The notes under the pieces: generated by a model
Databases searched by the model: none
Told to the model about the DNA's origin: nothing
What the model saw: only the letters and a program-made list of their open reading frames with translations
Translations under genes and position numbers: made by a program
Part shown: one piece after another, positions 36,647 through 46,049 of the stretch
How the letters are laid out: the number at the start of each line of letters is the position of its first letter
How positions within the stretch are numbered: the first letter of the stretch is position 1
Origin: Bacteroidales bacterium UBA3653
Lineage (GTDB): Bacteria > Bacteroidota > Bacteroidia > Bacteroidales > Paludibacteraceae
DNA: 64,000 nucleotides
Direction of reading: 5' to 3'
NCBI GenBank assembly: GCA_002373505.1
Contig: DFKE01000012.1
Coordinates: 62,001 to 126,000 of the forward strand

Positions 36647-36788
36647 CTTTGAGTGCTTTGTACTCGTAGAGTTGTACAAATTGGTAGTAAAAGCTGTCTG
36701 GAAACTTGCTTACAGGCAGATTTTAGTAGCATTTTGTGCAAGAAGCAAAGCTTCTAAAGCACTCAAAGGGTTTTGTTTGTTTTTTTTC
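36647..36788 (+). ncRNA. Candidate structured non-coding RNA with U-rich terminator tail
   Basis: A perfect 13-bp closing helix pairs CTTTGAGTGCTTT (36647-36659) with AAAGCACTCAAAG (36756-36768) around 96 nt. Inside are three further hairpins: TTGTAC/GTACAA (36658-36663, 36674-36679), CTGTCTG/CAGGCAG with one wobble (36694-36700, 36713-36719) and AGAAGC-AAA-GCTTCT (36741-36755), which abuts the closing helix. Directly after comes GG then a U-rich run to 36787. It has no start-stop frame of note. Upstream, TTTG (36616) and TATGTTTA (36636) are only an imperfect promoter (16-bp spacing). I recognise no known RNA family; the consistent nested folding plus terminator tail is the evidence. Confidence 0.6.
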
Positions 36789-36843
36789 TAATTTTATTGC
36801 AACAGTGATATTCTTCTTTCTCTCCCCTCCCTTTTCTCCTTTA

Positions 36844-36912
36844 CACCTTTTTTACTCTCAAAAGGTGGTGATTAGGGGGTGATTAGGGGGTTATTAAGGG
36901 GTGATTAGGGGG
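36844..36912. repeat. Hairpin plus 11-bp tandem repeat with G-quadruplex potential
   Basis: CACCTTTT/AAAAGGTG (36844-36851, 36860-36867) is followed by tandem 11-mers GGGGTGATTAG (36865-36908). Four runs of four G at 36876, 36887, 36898 and 36909 are separated by 7-nt loops, a canonical quadruplex pattern on the plus strand. A pyrimidine-rich tract (36811-36840) precedes it. It lies about 125 bp upstream of the promoter of the second giant gene. Confidence 0.85.
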
Positions 36913-37038
36913 ATATTCGTGACACGCAACCGATGCGCTGCTATCCTTGTACCCTCTCTCTCTGCCTTTCCGCCTTCTGCCTATTTGTAAACTAAAAATG
37001 ACAAAAGATATACAAAATGATATTTTTTTCGCAAAATA

Positions 37039-37070
37039 CTTGCACATTTCAAAAACTTTTTGTAATTTTG
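37039..37070 (+). promoter_or_regulatory. Promoter of the 2877-residue surface protein
   Basis: -7 box TAATTTTG (37063-37070); the -33 position holds CTTG (37039-37042), one base off consensus, at 20-bp spacing. The leader is about 80 nt. Confidence 0.65.
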
Positions 37071-37157
37071 CCGCCAAATTGTCGTTTTTGTATAGCAAAA
37101 TACAACATTTGTTTGATTTATAGATAATTTTATTGTTTAACTTAAAAAGAAAAGCTT

Positions 37158-40100
37158 ATGAGAACATTTACTCAAAAGTGGGCATTTCTGCTCGTAACTT
37201 TGTTGTGTTTCGCAGGCTTGCAGGTAAAGGCGGATGAGCTTACCGTTGCGGAAAATGCAACGGGTAGTTCCAGCAACGTACCTGCCTATGGCATGTATGC
37301 GGATACACAAGGCGCACGGGCGCAATGCTTGTACCCTGCTGATTCGCTGTCGGATATGGCGGGTGGAACAATCACGAAGTTGACGTTCTATCTCTCCTCT
37401 CCGGCTTCGGAGGCATGGACGGGTACGTTTCAGCTTAGTCTCAAAGAGACGGATGCTACATCCTTGTCAGCTCTCGATGAAACGGATCTGATTGCGGTGT
37501 ACACTGGGGGAATGGATGCTTCCGGTTCTACCTTGGAGGTGGAATTTGACGAGGCATTCACCTACTCTGGCGGTAATCTGATTATCGATTGGTACGTCTC
37601 TGCAGCAGGAAACTGGAAGAGCGCATCTTTTACGGCATCTTCCGTTACCGGTGCAGGATGCTATCGTAGTTCCTCTTCCGGATCCGTTTCTGTTGTAAAT
37701 TACCTGCCGAAAGTTACCTTCGATTACACTCCCGGAGCCGGCGGCGGACCTTCCTGTAAAAAACCGGGGGCGATTTCGGCTTCGAACATTACGGCATCCT
37801 CTGCGGATCTCAACTGGGAGAACGGAGAGAACGGTAGCGGTGTATTCACCGTGGAGTACAAGAAAGCTGCGGACCAAGAATGGACCGTGCTTATCGAGAA
37901 CACCAATGCACTTTCCGCTTCTTTGAGCAACCTCGTGTCAGGAACAAATTATCAGGCGCGCGTAAAAGCGATTTGCGCTTCGGACAACCTGGAGAGCAAC
38001 TATGTTTCGGTAGCCTTCAAAACGGCATTCGGCGTGCCTTTTGTTGAGAGCTTCGATGCTTCCACTATCCCCGGCGGATGGGCTAACTACACCGGGCTGT
38101 TAAGCGATGTACTTGCCGGAACGGCTACACTGAATTCCGGATCAGGTTGGAGTTTCGGAACCGGCAACAGTGTATTTGACAGCCATGCAAAGGTCAATAT
38201 CTATGGAACCAGCAGCAAATGGCTCGTGACACCTGCTGTTGAGATGACGTCGGGTGTCGAGTTGACGTTCAAACTGGCGTTAACGGCATATAGCGGTAGC
38301 GGTAAGGCTGCAGCGGCTTCTGACGACCGATTTGTAGTACTGGCTTCCACCGATAATGGCGCTACTTGGACTATCCTCCGCGAGTGGAACAATACCGGAG
38401 CAGTGGATGTCTATGACAATATCGCTACTGCCGGAGAGGAAGTAACGATTGACCTGAGCGCTTATGCCAGCGGCTCGCTCATGATTGCGTTCTACGGCGA
38501 ATCCACGACAAGCAATGGAGACAATAACCTCCATATCGATGATGTCAAGATCGCTCTGCCTCCTGCTTGCTTCAAACCGACCGACCTGGCGGTAACGGAC
38601 GGTACCTTGTCTGTGACCTCTGCAGAAATCGGTTGGATCGAGAATAACGGCAAAGAAGCATGGAAACTCCAATACAAGAAATCCTCCGAAACCGAATGGA
38701 CGGAGGTAGATGTGGCTTCTAATCCCTATACGCTCTCCGGTCTGATGGGTAATACTACGTATAACGTACGTATTGCTACCGTTTGCGACGAGGAAGGCAC
38801 TCTCTCGGATTACTCTTCGGCAATATCTTTCACCACGTTGGTTGGTGTTCCTTTCTTGGAGGAGTTCAGTACTACTTCCAAACCCGCCGGATGGCAAGGA
38901 TCGACTACGGCTATCGCTACGGCGCTCGCATCCGGCATGACGCCCAGCGGGTCCTCCTCTGCTTGGAGTTTTGGTACAAACAACGGTGTATTTGACAGCC
39001 ATGCAAGAGCCAATGTATATGGCAGTTATACGAAATGGCTGGTTACTCCGGCTATCATACTGGAGAATCCGGCGATGTTAAGCTTCGACTTGGCGTTGAC
39101 GGCATATAGCGGTAACGGCGCTGCTGCAGCTGCTCCGGATGACCGCTTTGTGGTACTCATCTCGACAGACGGTGAGCATTGGACTATCCTCCGCGAGTGG
39201 AACAATACCGGTTCGGCCGATGTGTACGACGAGATTCCTACCGCGGGTGCTAATTACCAGATTGAGATCGGTGAAGAATATGCCGGCAATTCGATCATGA
39301 TTGCTTTCTGCGGTGAATCAACCGTATCGAACGGAGATAACAATGTCCATATTGACAATGTCCTGGTTGACGCTATCCCGGATTGCCCGAAACCGTCCGG
39401 TTTCGCAGTAGCCGAGATTTCCAAGAACTCTGCACTCGTTTCCTGGAAGCGTCATGATTATGACACCGGATGGAAACTGCAATACAAGCAGTCTGCTGAT
39501 AGTGTATGGAGCGAGGACATCGTTCTTACGGATAATTCCTATAACTTATCCGGACTGAATGCTTATACCGCTTATGACGTGCGCGTTGCTGCTAACTGCG
39601 ATGTGAATGGAGAAGCACAATCAACAGACTATAGTGCTGCCTTCTCTTTCAAAACAGCTGCGGCAGTGCCTTTCCTTGAGACATTCAATGCATCCGGTAT
39701 TCCTGCGGATTGGGCTCGCTTCAGCGGACTCTATAACGAAGAAGAAGGTGTAGAACTGATACCTGCTACCGGATGGACGGTTGGAGCCGGAAACGGTGTT
39801 TTTGCGGCTGCAGAAGGACACCTCAAACTCCAGATTGCCGGTGAAAATACACATAACTGGATTGTTTCACCGACTATAGAGATTGAGGAGAATGTACAGC
39901 TGACCTTCGATCTCGCGCTTACCAAAACTTCCGGCACACTCATACCGGTGGAGAGTGGAGTACAGAATGATGATAAGTTCATCGTATTCTATTCTACCGA
40001 CAACGGTGAGACTTGGGAGATTCTCAAAGCTTGGGGAGAAGGTCTGGATGAGGACTTTGATGGTATATCTTCTTCCGCTAACGGACAGACTATTGCCCTC

Positions 40101-43100
40101 AGCCTCTCTGAACTTGCAGGTGAGAATGTGATCTTCGCTTTCTACGGAGAGTCCACTGAGACGAATGGGGATAATACAATCCATATCGCGAACGTAAGGG
40201 TGGATTTCATTCCGGATTGCTCTAACTCCGCCAGCTTGATAGTTAATAACCTCTCTGCTTTTAGCGGTACGTTCGTTTGGGACGAAGAGGCTGGCGCTCT
40301 CTGGGAGTTTGGAATTAAGGAGAATCCGGCTGCGGATTTCGTACCGGCTGACGATGATTTCAAAGGTTCTACCGGCGAGTATCTCGTTACTATTGATACA
40401 CTCAAGGAGAATACGCCTTATGTATTCTTCCTGCGTCGTAATTGTAGCGGTGCGTTCAGCGAAGTGAAAACACTGAACTTTAGAACCATCCAAAATCCGG
40501 CAACACTGCCGTTCAATGATGATTTCGAGTCTGGCAACAACTGGGTATTCGTTAACGGAGAGATTGCTAATGCGTGGGTATATGGAACAGCGGCTAGCAA
40601 CGGCGGTTCGCATGCACTCTATATCTCGAATGATAATGGTCTGAGCAATGCTTATACCAACAACGCTGCGGCAATGGTATATGCTACCAAGGTGATCGCT
40701 TTCGATGAAACGGCTATCTATCAGGTTAGCTACGACTGGATCTGCAACGGCGAGAGTACATATGACTACCTGCGCGTAGCACTCGTTCCTCTGTCTGAGG
40801 AATTGGTAGCTTCCGCAAACGTCTTGACCGGATTAAGTGCTACTGCGCTGCCGGAGGGGTGGATCGCACTGGACGGCGGGTCAAAACTGAATGAAAAGAC
40901 GGCATGGCAGACTGCTTCACAGGAAGCACTGATTCCCGCGGGAACATACAAACTCGTTCTGGCTTGGCGTGATGATACCTCTACCGGAACGAATCCTCCC
41001 GCCGCTGTGGATAATTTCGCCATCAGTAAGATGGATTGTCCGGCTCCGAACAATCTCCTAGTCGTGGAGAACTCCGCCACAATTAATTCCGTTCAACTGG
41101 AATGGACCCCACGCGGTACTGAGAGTGCATGGATGGTACAATATAAGAAATCGGTGGATGCCGAATGGACCACCTTGGCAGAACCGGCTACGGAATATCC
41201 GTTTACCCTGACAGGTCTCGAGGCTTCTTCTCAGTATGAAGTGCGCGTAGCAGCATGGTGTGATACCGAGAGCCCGGAAGGCATCAGCCTCTTTACCGCG
41301 CCGGTTTCCTTCTATACCGCATGTGGTATTGTCGCTAACTTCCCGTATTCCGAGGACTTTAACGGCATCACTGGTTCGAGTTACGACCACGTATTACCGA
41401 TTTGCTGGGACTATATCAATACCTGCACGGTTGAGGATTTTGAAATCTATCCGTCGGTATCTACTACCAACGCATTGATCTTCGGATCGCAATTTGAGGT
41501 AGAGGATTATTATGGCTATACTGAGCCTGCCGATCCACAAGACCAATACGCAATCCTGCCGCAGATGGACGATCTGGGCAACAAGCGTATCAAACTGGAT
41601 GCAAGAGCATACTCCTCTTACTATGTCGCTACCTTTGAAATTGGTATAATGACGAATCCGGCAGACACATCCACGTTCGTCTCCCTCGGTTCGTTCACTC
41701 CGGCTTCTACCTCTTACCAGCAATTCAAACTGAACCTCGACTCCTATGAGGGCGAAGGGAAATATATTGCTATTAAGATGGCTGCGGCTACTTCCAGTGA
41801 AGACCACGCCGTTTATATTGACAATATCGTAGTGGAAGAGATTCCGGCATGTGCGGATATCGAATCGGTTATCACCGTCTCCGATATCACGGCTGCAAGT
41901 GCAACAGTTTCATGGACGGTAGAAGAGGGCGTATCCTATAAATACGCTTACGCACCGGCTCACGAAGCGGTACCGGCGGATGAAGCATTCATTTCGGCAG
42001 AGGGAGATACGGTTATACTCAGCGGGTTGGCTGAAAACGCCGACTATGTCTTCTATCTCCGTCGCGACTGCGGTTCCAGCCTCAGCTTGCCGCTCTCTGC
42101 TGCCTTCCGTACTACCCAGCTGCCGGTTAATGCTCCGTTCAGCGACGATATGGAGGACGGCAACAAGTGGCTGTTTGTTAACGGTACTTCTACCAACGTT
42201 TGGGCATATGGCTCCGCTGCACACAACGGAGAAGGATCTCATGCGGTATATATCTCCAATAATGGTGGCGTAGCGAACGCATATAATAACGGCAGCCAAA
42301 CGATGGTATTTGCTACCCGTCTCTGCAATTTCGAAGCAGGCACTTATGCCTTCTCCTATGATTGGAAGGCAAACGGCGAGGACAAATACGACTTCCTGCG
42401 TGTAGCCCTCGTTCCGGCTTCTGAAACGCTCACTGCGGGTTCAACTCCTACTTCGTTCGCTGCTTCTACTCTTCCGGCTGGATGGATTGCACTCGATGGA
42501 GGAGCGCAACTCTATGGCGTTTCTGCATGGCAGCACTTCGAATCGGCTGAGATAGAGATTCCGGCGGGTAGCTACAAGCTCGTATTGGCTTGGAAGAACG
42601 ATTATAGCGGTGGTTCGCAGGAACCGGCGGCGCTCGATAACTTCAGCGTTCGCACTATCACCTGCACCAAACCGACGAACCTGCAGGCTGCTAACCTTAC
42701 GGCTACTTCCGCAGACATTACTTGGACTTCTGAAATAGAGAATATCCAACTCGTTTACAGCACGGAGGCTTCCTTCAACCCCGATGAGGCAGAGATCATC
42801 AATGTAACGGCTAATCCGTTCACGCTCTCTACACTCACGGAACAGACGAACTACTACGTTTACGTACGGGCGATCTGCGGCGAAGGCGAGTACAGCGCTT
42901 GGAGCGCAAAACTGGCGTTCGCAACCAAGAGCAGTTGCGAGACTCCGACGAATCTCAATGCGAACGAGATCACGACTTCTTCGGCTGCTATCAGTTGGGA
43001 GAAATACGGAAATGAGTCGTTCAACCTCCGCTATAGCGAAGACGGCGAGAACTGGACGGTTGAGCCGGCTGTTGCTTGCCCATACACCATTATCGGTCTG

Positions 43101-45791
43101 AATGCCAACACGGCATACAGCGTACAGGTACAACCTGTCTGCGCAGAGGCGGATGTATGGTCGGCGGCTATGACATTCCGTACGGAGTGCGAGAGCCTCG
43201 TCATAGACGAAAATGGATGGAACGAGAACTTCGATGGTATTACGCTGTCTTCGGCTTACGAACCGAGTGTACGTACAATGCCGTCATGCTGGAGTGCTAT
43301 CAACACAAGTACCAGTAGCACCTATGGCGTTTATCCGACGGTTTACTATTACAGTTATACCAACTACGCAAGTTCGACTCCGAACAGTCTCCGGTTCCAC
43401 TCTTATAGCAGCAGTGATCCGCAAGATCAATACGCTGTCCTGCCGCAGATGGACGCTGTCAATACGTTGCGCATGAGCTTCAAGGCACGTGCATACAGCA
43501 CTTCGTATGATGCTTCCTTCATCGTAGGTGTGATGAGCGATCCGGCAGACACCGCTACTTTCGTTCCGGTGGCTACCTGCAAGCCGACTACCACTTCGTA
43601 TAGCGATTTCCTCGTTGCCTTCAATTCCTATGCGGGCGAAGGCAAATATATCGCTATCAAGATGGAGAAAGCGAACTCTTCGACCTCCTATCGTGGGGTA
43701 TATATCGATAATATTCATGTGGAACTCATCCCGAGCTGCGTGGAGTTGTCTGATGTAGCGGTTTCCAATATCACGGCTACTACGGCTCAGATCAGCTGGA
43801 CCAATGGATCCGAGGATCAGTCCGCATGGCAGATTGCCCTTGGTACGGAAGCATCCTTCGATAAGGATGCGGTTACGCCGGTTGAAGCGGATGCTAATCC
43901 GTTCACGCTGACCGGCCTCACACCGGAGACCACCTATTATATATACGTACGCGCAAACTGCGGCGAGGGCGACTTCAGCGTTTGGACGGCACGCAAATCG
44001 TTCCGTACGGTTAGCACCTGCCAGACGCCGAGCAACCTCAAACTGGAGAGTGCAGGTCTCAACGAAGCTACTATCAGCTGGAACACCTATGGTCTGAGCG
44101 AGTTCAATGTACGCTACAGCACCGATGGTACCAACTGGGAGGAAGCAGACAATGTGAACAGCCCGTACACGATCACAGGTCTGAACGCCAGCACATCGTA
44201 CCGCGTACAGGTACAAGCTACCTGCGCGGAGGCGGAAACATGGTCTTCTGTCTTCACGTTCAAGACGGCTTACGGTACGCCGTTTGCAGAGAACTTCGAT
44301 GCTGCTTCCAAACCGGCTGACTGGAACATGTACACCGGTTTGCTCAGTAGCGTTCAGTCCGGCACTCCGATGGTATCCTCTACATACGGATGGAGCTTCG
44401 GTACAAAGAATTCGATCTTTAATAGCCATGCATATGTGAATATCTATGGCACATCTTGCAACAGATGGTTGGCAACGCCGGCTATCACGCTGACGGAGAA
44501 TGTACAACTCACCTTCGATGTAGCATTGACCAAGTGGAGCTCGGCTGATGCGGTTGCGCAAAATGACCAAGCTGATGATAAGTTCATTGTACTCATCTCG
44601 ACGGACAATGGTACTTCCTGGGATACGCTCCGTATATGGGACAACCAAGGTTCTGAGTATGTATATGATGCGATCACGAATGACGCGGAAGGTCAGCCTG
44701 TGGCTCTCGACCTGAGTGCATATACCGGTCAGTCCGTCATCATCGCCTTCTATGGTGAGTCCACAGCAAGCGGTGGCGATAACGCACTGCATATCGACAA
44801 CGTACTGGTTGACGTGGCTCCTGCTTGCGCTAAACCGACCGATTTGGCTGTCTCTGGCGTTTCGAATGATGCGGCTACCTTCACCTGGAATGCAGAAGAA
44901 GGTGCAGCATACCAGATCGCCGTGGTAGCTGATCCGAGTGGCGACTTCGTTCCGGCTGACGACGACTTTGTGGCCGCGGCATCGGTTATCATAACGGTTG
45001 ACACACTTGCTGAGAACACCGCATACGTGGTTTACCTGCGTACAGACTGCGGAGAGGATGGCTATAGCGAGATCATCTCAAAGGCCTTCCATACGATGCT
45101 GGTTCCTGCGGCACTCCCGTATGACGACGATTTCGAGTCCGGCAACAACTGGCAGTTCATCAACGGAGAATTGACCAATGCTTGGGCGGTAGGTTCGGGT
45201 GCCAATAATACAGAGAATGGTGCTAACGCAATCTATATCTCCAACGATGGTGGTACGACCAATGCATACAGCGTGGGTAACGAAGCGGTAGTCTTTGCTG
45301 CGAAGATCTTCGATTTCGATAAGGCAGGTTCCTACACCTTCTCGTATGACTGGAGATCAAACGGCGAAGCCGGGTATAGTATATATGATTATCTCCGCGT
45401 ACTGCTTGCTCCGTCATCGGCTGAGTTGACCGCTGGTACGCTGCCTTCTGGTCTGACGGCTTCTGCGGTGCCTGCTGACTGGATCGCTCTGGACGGCGGT
45501 GCTCTTGTCAGCGCTACCGAATGGCAACACAAAGATGTAACGGTGGACGACATTAACCCCGGCTTGTACCAGGTAGTCTTCGTATGGAGAAACGATGGCT
45601 CTTCCGGTTCACAGACTCCGGCTGCTATCGATAATATCCATATCCAGCATCTCGCTTACCCGACCGGTATCAACGAGACGGGCGCAGGTATCGAAAACAA
45701 AGCCGTTAAGTTCATCTACAACAACCAGGTTTACATCCTGCTCAACGGTAATGTTTATAACATCACCGGACAGAAAGTGGAACTTCGATAA
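37158..45791 (+). CDS. Giant secreted fibronectin-III/jelly-roll surface protein (2877 aa)
   Basis: Signal peptide MRTFTQKWAFLLVTLLCFAG..A. After a unique N-terminal domain (to about 195), fibronectin-III domains alternate with three types of jelly roll. Type A (four copies, at about 38035, 38848, 39670 and 44275) contains WSFGTxNGVFDSHA, KWLVTPAI and IMIAFYGEST. Type B (three copies, about 40501, 42121, 45115) contains FNDDFESGNNWVFVNGE and LPEGWIALDGG. Type C (two copies, about 41346 and 43200) contains YAILPQMD and GIMTNPADTSTFV. Linkers end in phrases such as YYIYVRANCGEGDFSVW. It ends with the tail NNQVYILLNGNVYNITGQKV. Copies of one type are much more alike than copies of different types, suggesting recent internal duplication or conversion. 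Likely a T9SS-exported adhesin; no enzyme motif is visible. Confidence 0.85.
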   Translation: MRTFTQKWAFLLVTLLCFAGLQVKADELTVAENATGSSSNVPAYGMYADTQGARAQCLYPADSLSDMAGGTITKLTFYLSSPASEAWTGTFQLSLKETDATSLSALDETDLIAVYTGGMDASGSTLEVEFDEAFTYSGGNLIIDWYVSAAGNWKSASFTASSVTGAGCYRSSSSGSVSVVNYLPKVTFDYTPGAGGGPSCKKPGAISASNITASSADLNWENGENGSGVFTVEYKKAADQEWTVLIENTNALSASLSNLVSGTNYQARVKAICASDNLESNYVSVAFKTAFGVPFVESFDASTIPGGWANYTGLLSDVLAGTATLNSGSGWSFGTGNSVFDSHAKVNIYGTSSKWLVTPAVEMTSGVELTFKLALTAYSGSGKAAAASDDRFVVLASTDNGATWTILREWNNTGAVDVYDNIATAGEEVTIDLSAYASGSLMIAFYGESTTSNGDNNLHIDDVKIALPPACFKPTDLAVTDGTLSVTSAEIGWIENNGKEAWKLQYKKSSETEWTEVDVASNPYTLSGLMGNTTYNVRIATVCDEEGTLSDYSSAISFTTLVGVPFLEEFSTTSKPAGWQGSTTAIATALASGMTPSGSSSAWSFGTNNGVFDSHARANVYGSYTKWLVTPAIILENPAMLSFDLALTAYSGNGAAAAAPDDRFVVLISTDGEHWTILREWNNTGSADVYDEIPTAGANYQIEIGEEYAGNSIMIAFCGESTVSNGDNNVHIDNVLVDAIPDCPKPSGFAVAEISKNSALVSWKRHDYDTGWKLQYKQSADSVWSEDIVLTDNSYNLSGLNAYTAYDVRVAANCDVNGEAQSTDYSAAFSFKTAAAVPFLETFNASGIPADWARFSGLYNEEEGVELIPATGWTVGAGNGVFAAAEGHLKLQIAGENTHNWIVSPTIEIEENVQLTFDLALTKTSGTLIPVESGVQNDDKFIVFYSTDNGETWEILKAWGEGLDEDFDGISSSANGQTIALSLSELAGENVIFAFYGESTETNGDNTIHIANVRVDFIPDCSNSASLIVNNLSAFSGTFVWDEEAGALWEFGIKENPAADFVPADDDFKGSTGEYLVTIDTLKENTPYVFFLRRNCSGAFSEVKTLNFRTIQNPATLPFNDDFESGNNWVFVNGEIANAWVYGTAASNGGSHALYISNDNGLSNAYTNNAAAMVYATKVIAFDETAIYQVSYDWICNGESTYDYLRVALVPLSEELVASANVLTGLSATALPEGWIALDGGSKLNEKTAWQTASQEALIPAGTYKLVLAWRDDTSTGTNPPAAVDNFAISKMDCPAPNNLLVVENSATINSVQLEWTPRGTESAWMVQYKKSVDAEWTTLAEPATEYPFTLTGLEASSQYEVRVAAWCDTESPEGISLFTAPVSFYTACGIVANFPYSEDFNGITGSSYDHVLPICWDYINTCTVEDFEIYPSVSTTNALIFGSQFEVEDYYGYTEPADPQDQYAILPQMDDLGNKRIKLDARAYSSYYVATFEIGIMTNPADTSTFVSLGSFTPASTSYQQFKLNLDSYEGEGKYIAIKMAAATSSEDHAVYIDNIVVEEIPACADIESVITVSDITAASATVSWTVEEGVSYKYAYAPAHEAVPADEAFISAEGDTVILSGLAENADYVFYLRRDCGSSLSLPLSAAFRTTQLPVNAPFSDDMEDGNKWLFVNGTSTNVWAYGSAAHNGEGSHAVYISNNGGVANAYNNGSQTMVFATRLCNFEAGTYAFSYDWKANGEDKYDFLRVALVPASETLTAGSTPTSFAASTLPAGWIALDGGAQLYGVSAWQHFESAEIEIPAGSYKLVLAWKNDYSGGSQEPAALDNFSVRTITCTKPTNLQAANLTATSADITWTSEIENIQLVYSTEASFNPDEAEIINVTANPFTLSTLTEQTNYYVYVRAICGEGEYSAWSAKLAFATKSSCETPTNLNANEITTSSAAISWEKYGNESFNLRYSEDGENWTVEPAVACPYTIIGLNANTAYSVQVQPVCAEADVWSAAMTFRTECESLVIDENGWNENFDGITLSSAYEPSVRTMPSCWSAINTSTSSTYGVYPTVYYYSYTNYASSTPNSLRFHSYSSSDPQDQYAVLPQMDAVNTLRMSFKARAYSTSYDASFIVGVMSDPADTATFVPVATCKPTTTSYSDFLVAFNSYAGEGKYIAIKMEKANSSTSYRGVYIDNIHVELIPSCVELSDVAVSNITATTAQISWTNGSEDQSAWQIALGTEASFDKDAVTPVEADANPFTLTGLTPETTYYIYVRANCGEGDFSVWTARKSFRTVSTCQTPSNLKLESAGLNEATISWNTYGLSEFNVRYSTDGTNWEEADNVNSPYTITGLNASTSYRVQVQATCAEAETWSSVFTFKTAYGTPFAENFDAASKPADWNMYTGLLSSVQSGTPMVSSTYGWSFGTKNSIFNSHAYVNIYGTSCNRWLATPAITLTENVQLTFDVALTKWSSADAVAQNDQADDKFIVLISTDNGTSWDTLRIWDNQGSEYVYDAITNDAEGQPVALDLSAYTGQSVIIAFYGESTASGGDNALHIDNVLVDVAPACAKPTDLAVSGVSNDAATFTWNAEEGAAYQIAVVADPSGDFVPADDDFVAAASVIITVDTLAENTAYVVYLRTDCGEDGYSEIISKAFHTMLVPAALPYDDDFESGNNWQFINGELTNAWAVGSGANNTENGANAIYISNDGGTTNAYSVGNEAVVFAAKIFDFDKAGSYTFSYDWRSNGEAGYSIYDYLRVLLAPSSAELTAGTLPSGLTASAVPADWIALDGGALVSATEWQHKDVTVDDINPGLYQVVFVWRNDGSSGSQTPAAIDNIHIQHLAYPTGINETGAGIENKAVKFIYNNQVYILLNGNVYNITGQKVELR

Positions 45792-45828
45792 CCCGAAAAC
45801 TCGATAACTCGGAATATCGTATCTCTGC

Positions 45829-45863
45829 AAGGAGAGCTGCCCTCGGGCGGCTCTCTTTGTTTC
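45829..45863 (+). terminator. Intrinsic terminator after the second giant gene
   Basis: Stem GAGAGCTGCC / GGCGGCTCTC (45832-45841, 45846-45855; one wobble) with loop CTCG is followed by TTTGTTTC. Confidence 0.85.
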
Positions 45864-45876
45864 TAATTATAGTTCC

Positions 45877-45912
45877 TCTAGTTCGACTGGTTCTTCTAGT
45901 TTGACTAGTCGT
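45877..45912. repeat. CTAG-type tandem repeat, period 9
   Basis: Units TCTAGTTCG, ACTGGTTCT, TCTAGTTTG, ACTAGTCGT. Same family as 57383-57432 and the coding copies at 57124 and 57175. Confidence 0.8.
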
Positions 45913-45988
45913 CTATCCGACCGGTCACCTGCTTTTTGCTACCATTATATTACAAAAAGTAGAAAAAATCGTAAAAATGTAACAAAAA

Positions 45989-46020
45989 TTTGTATAATTG
46001 ATAATTTTTTTGTAATTTTG
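45989..46020 (+). promoter_or_regulatory. Promoter of the barrel/OmpA/secreted-protein operon
   Basis: TTTG (45989-45992), 20 bp, TAATTTTG (46013-46020); perfect consensus. The start is predicted near 46027, about 23 nt before the GTG start codon at 46050. Confidence 0.85.
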
Positions 46021-46049
46021 CCGCTCGATTTTGTTTATTTGTAGTCAAA

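Noticed and set aside
36383..36912. CRISPR array suggested by the tandem repeats
   Set aside because: The 22-bp and 11-bp units are directly abutting, with no unique spacers of 30-40 bp and no cas genes nearby.
43284..44792. A 502-codon open frame opposite the 2877-residue surface gene
   Set aside because: It mirrors the internal repeats of the sense gene and has no signal, motif or promoter of its own.
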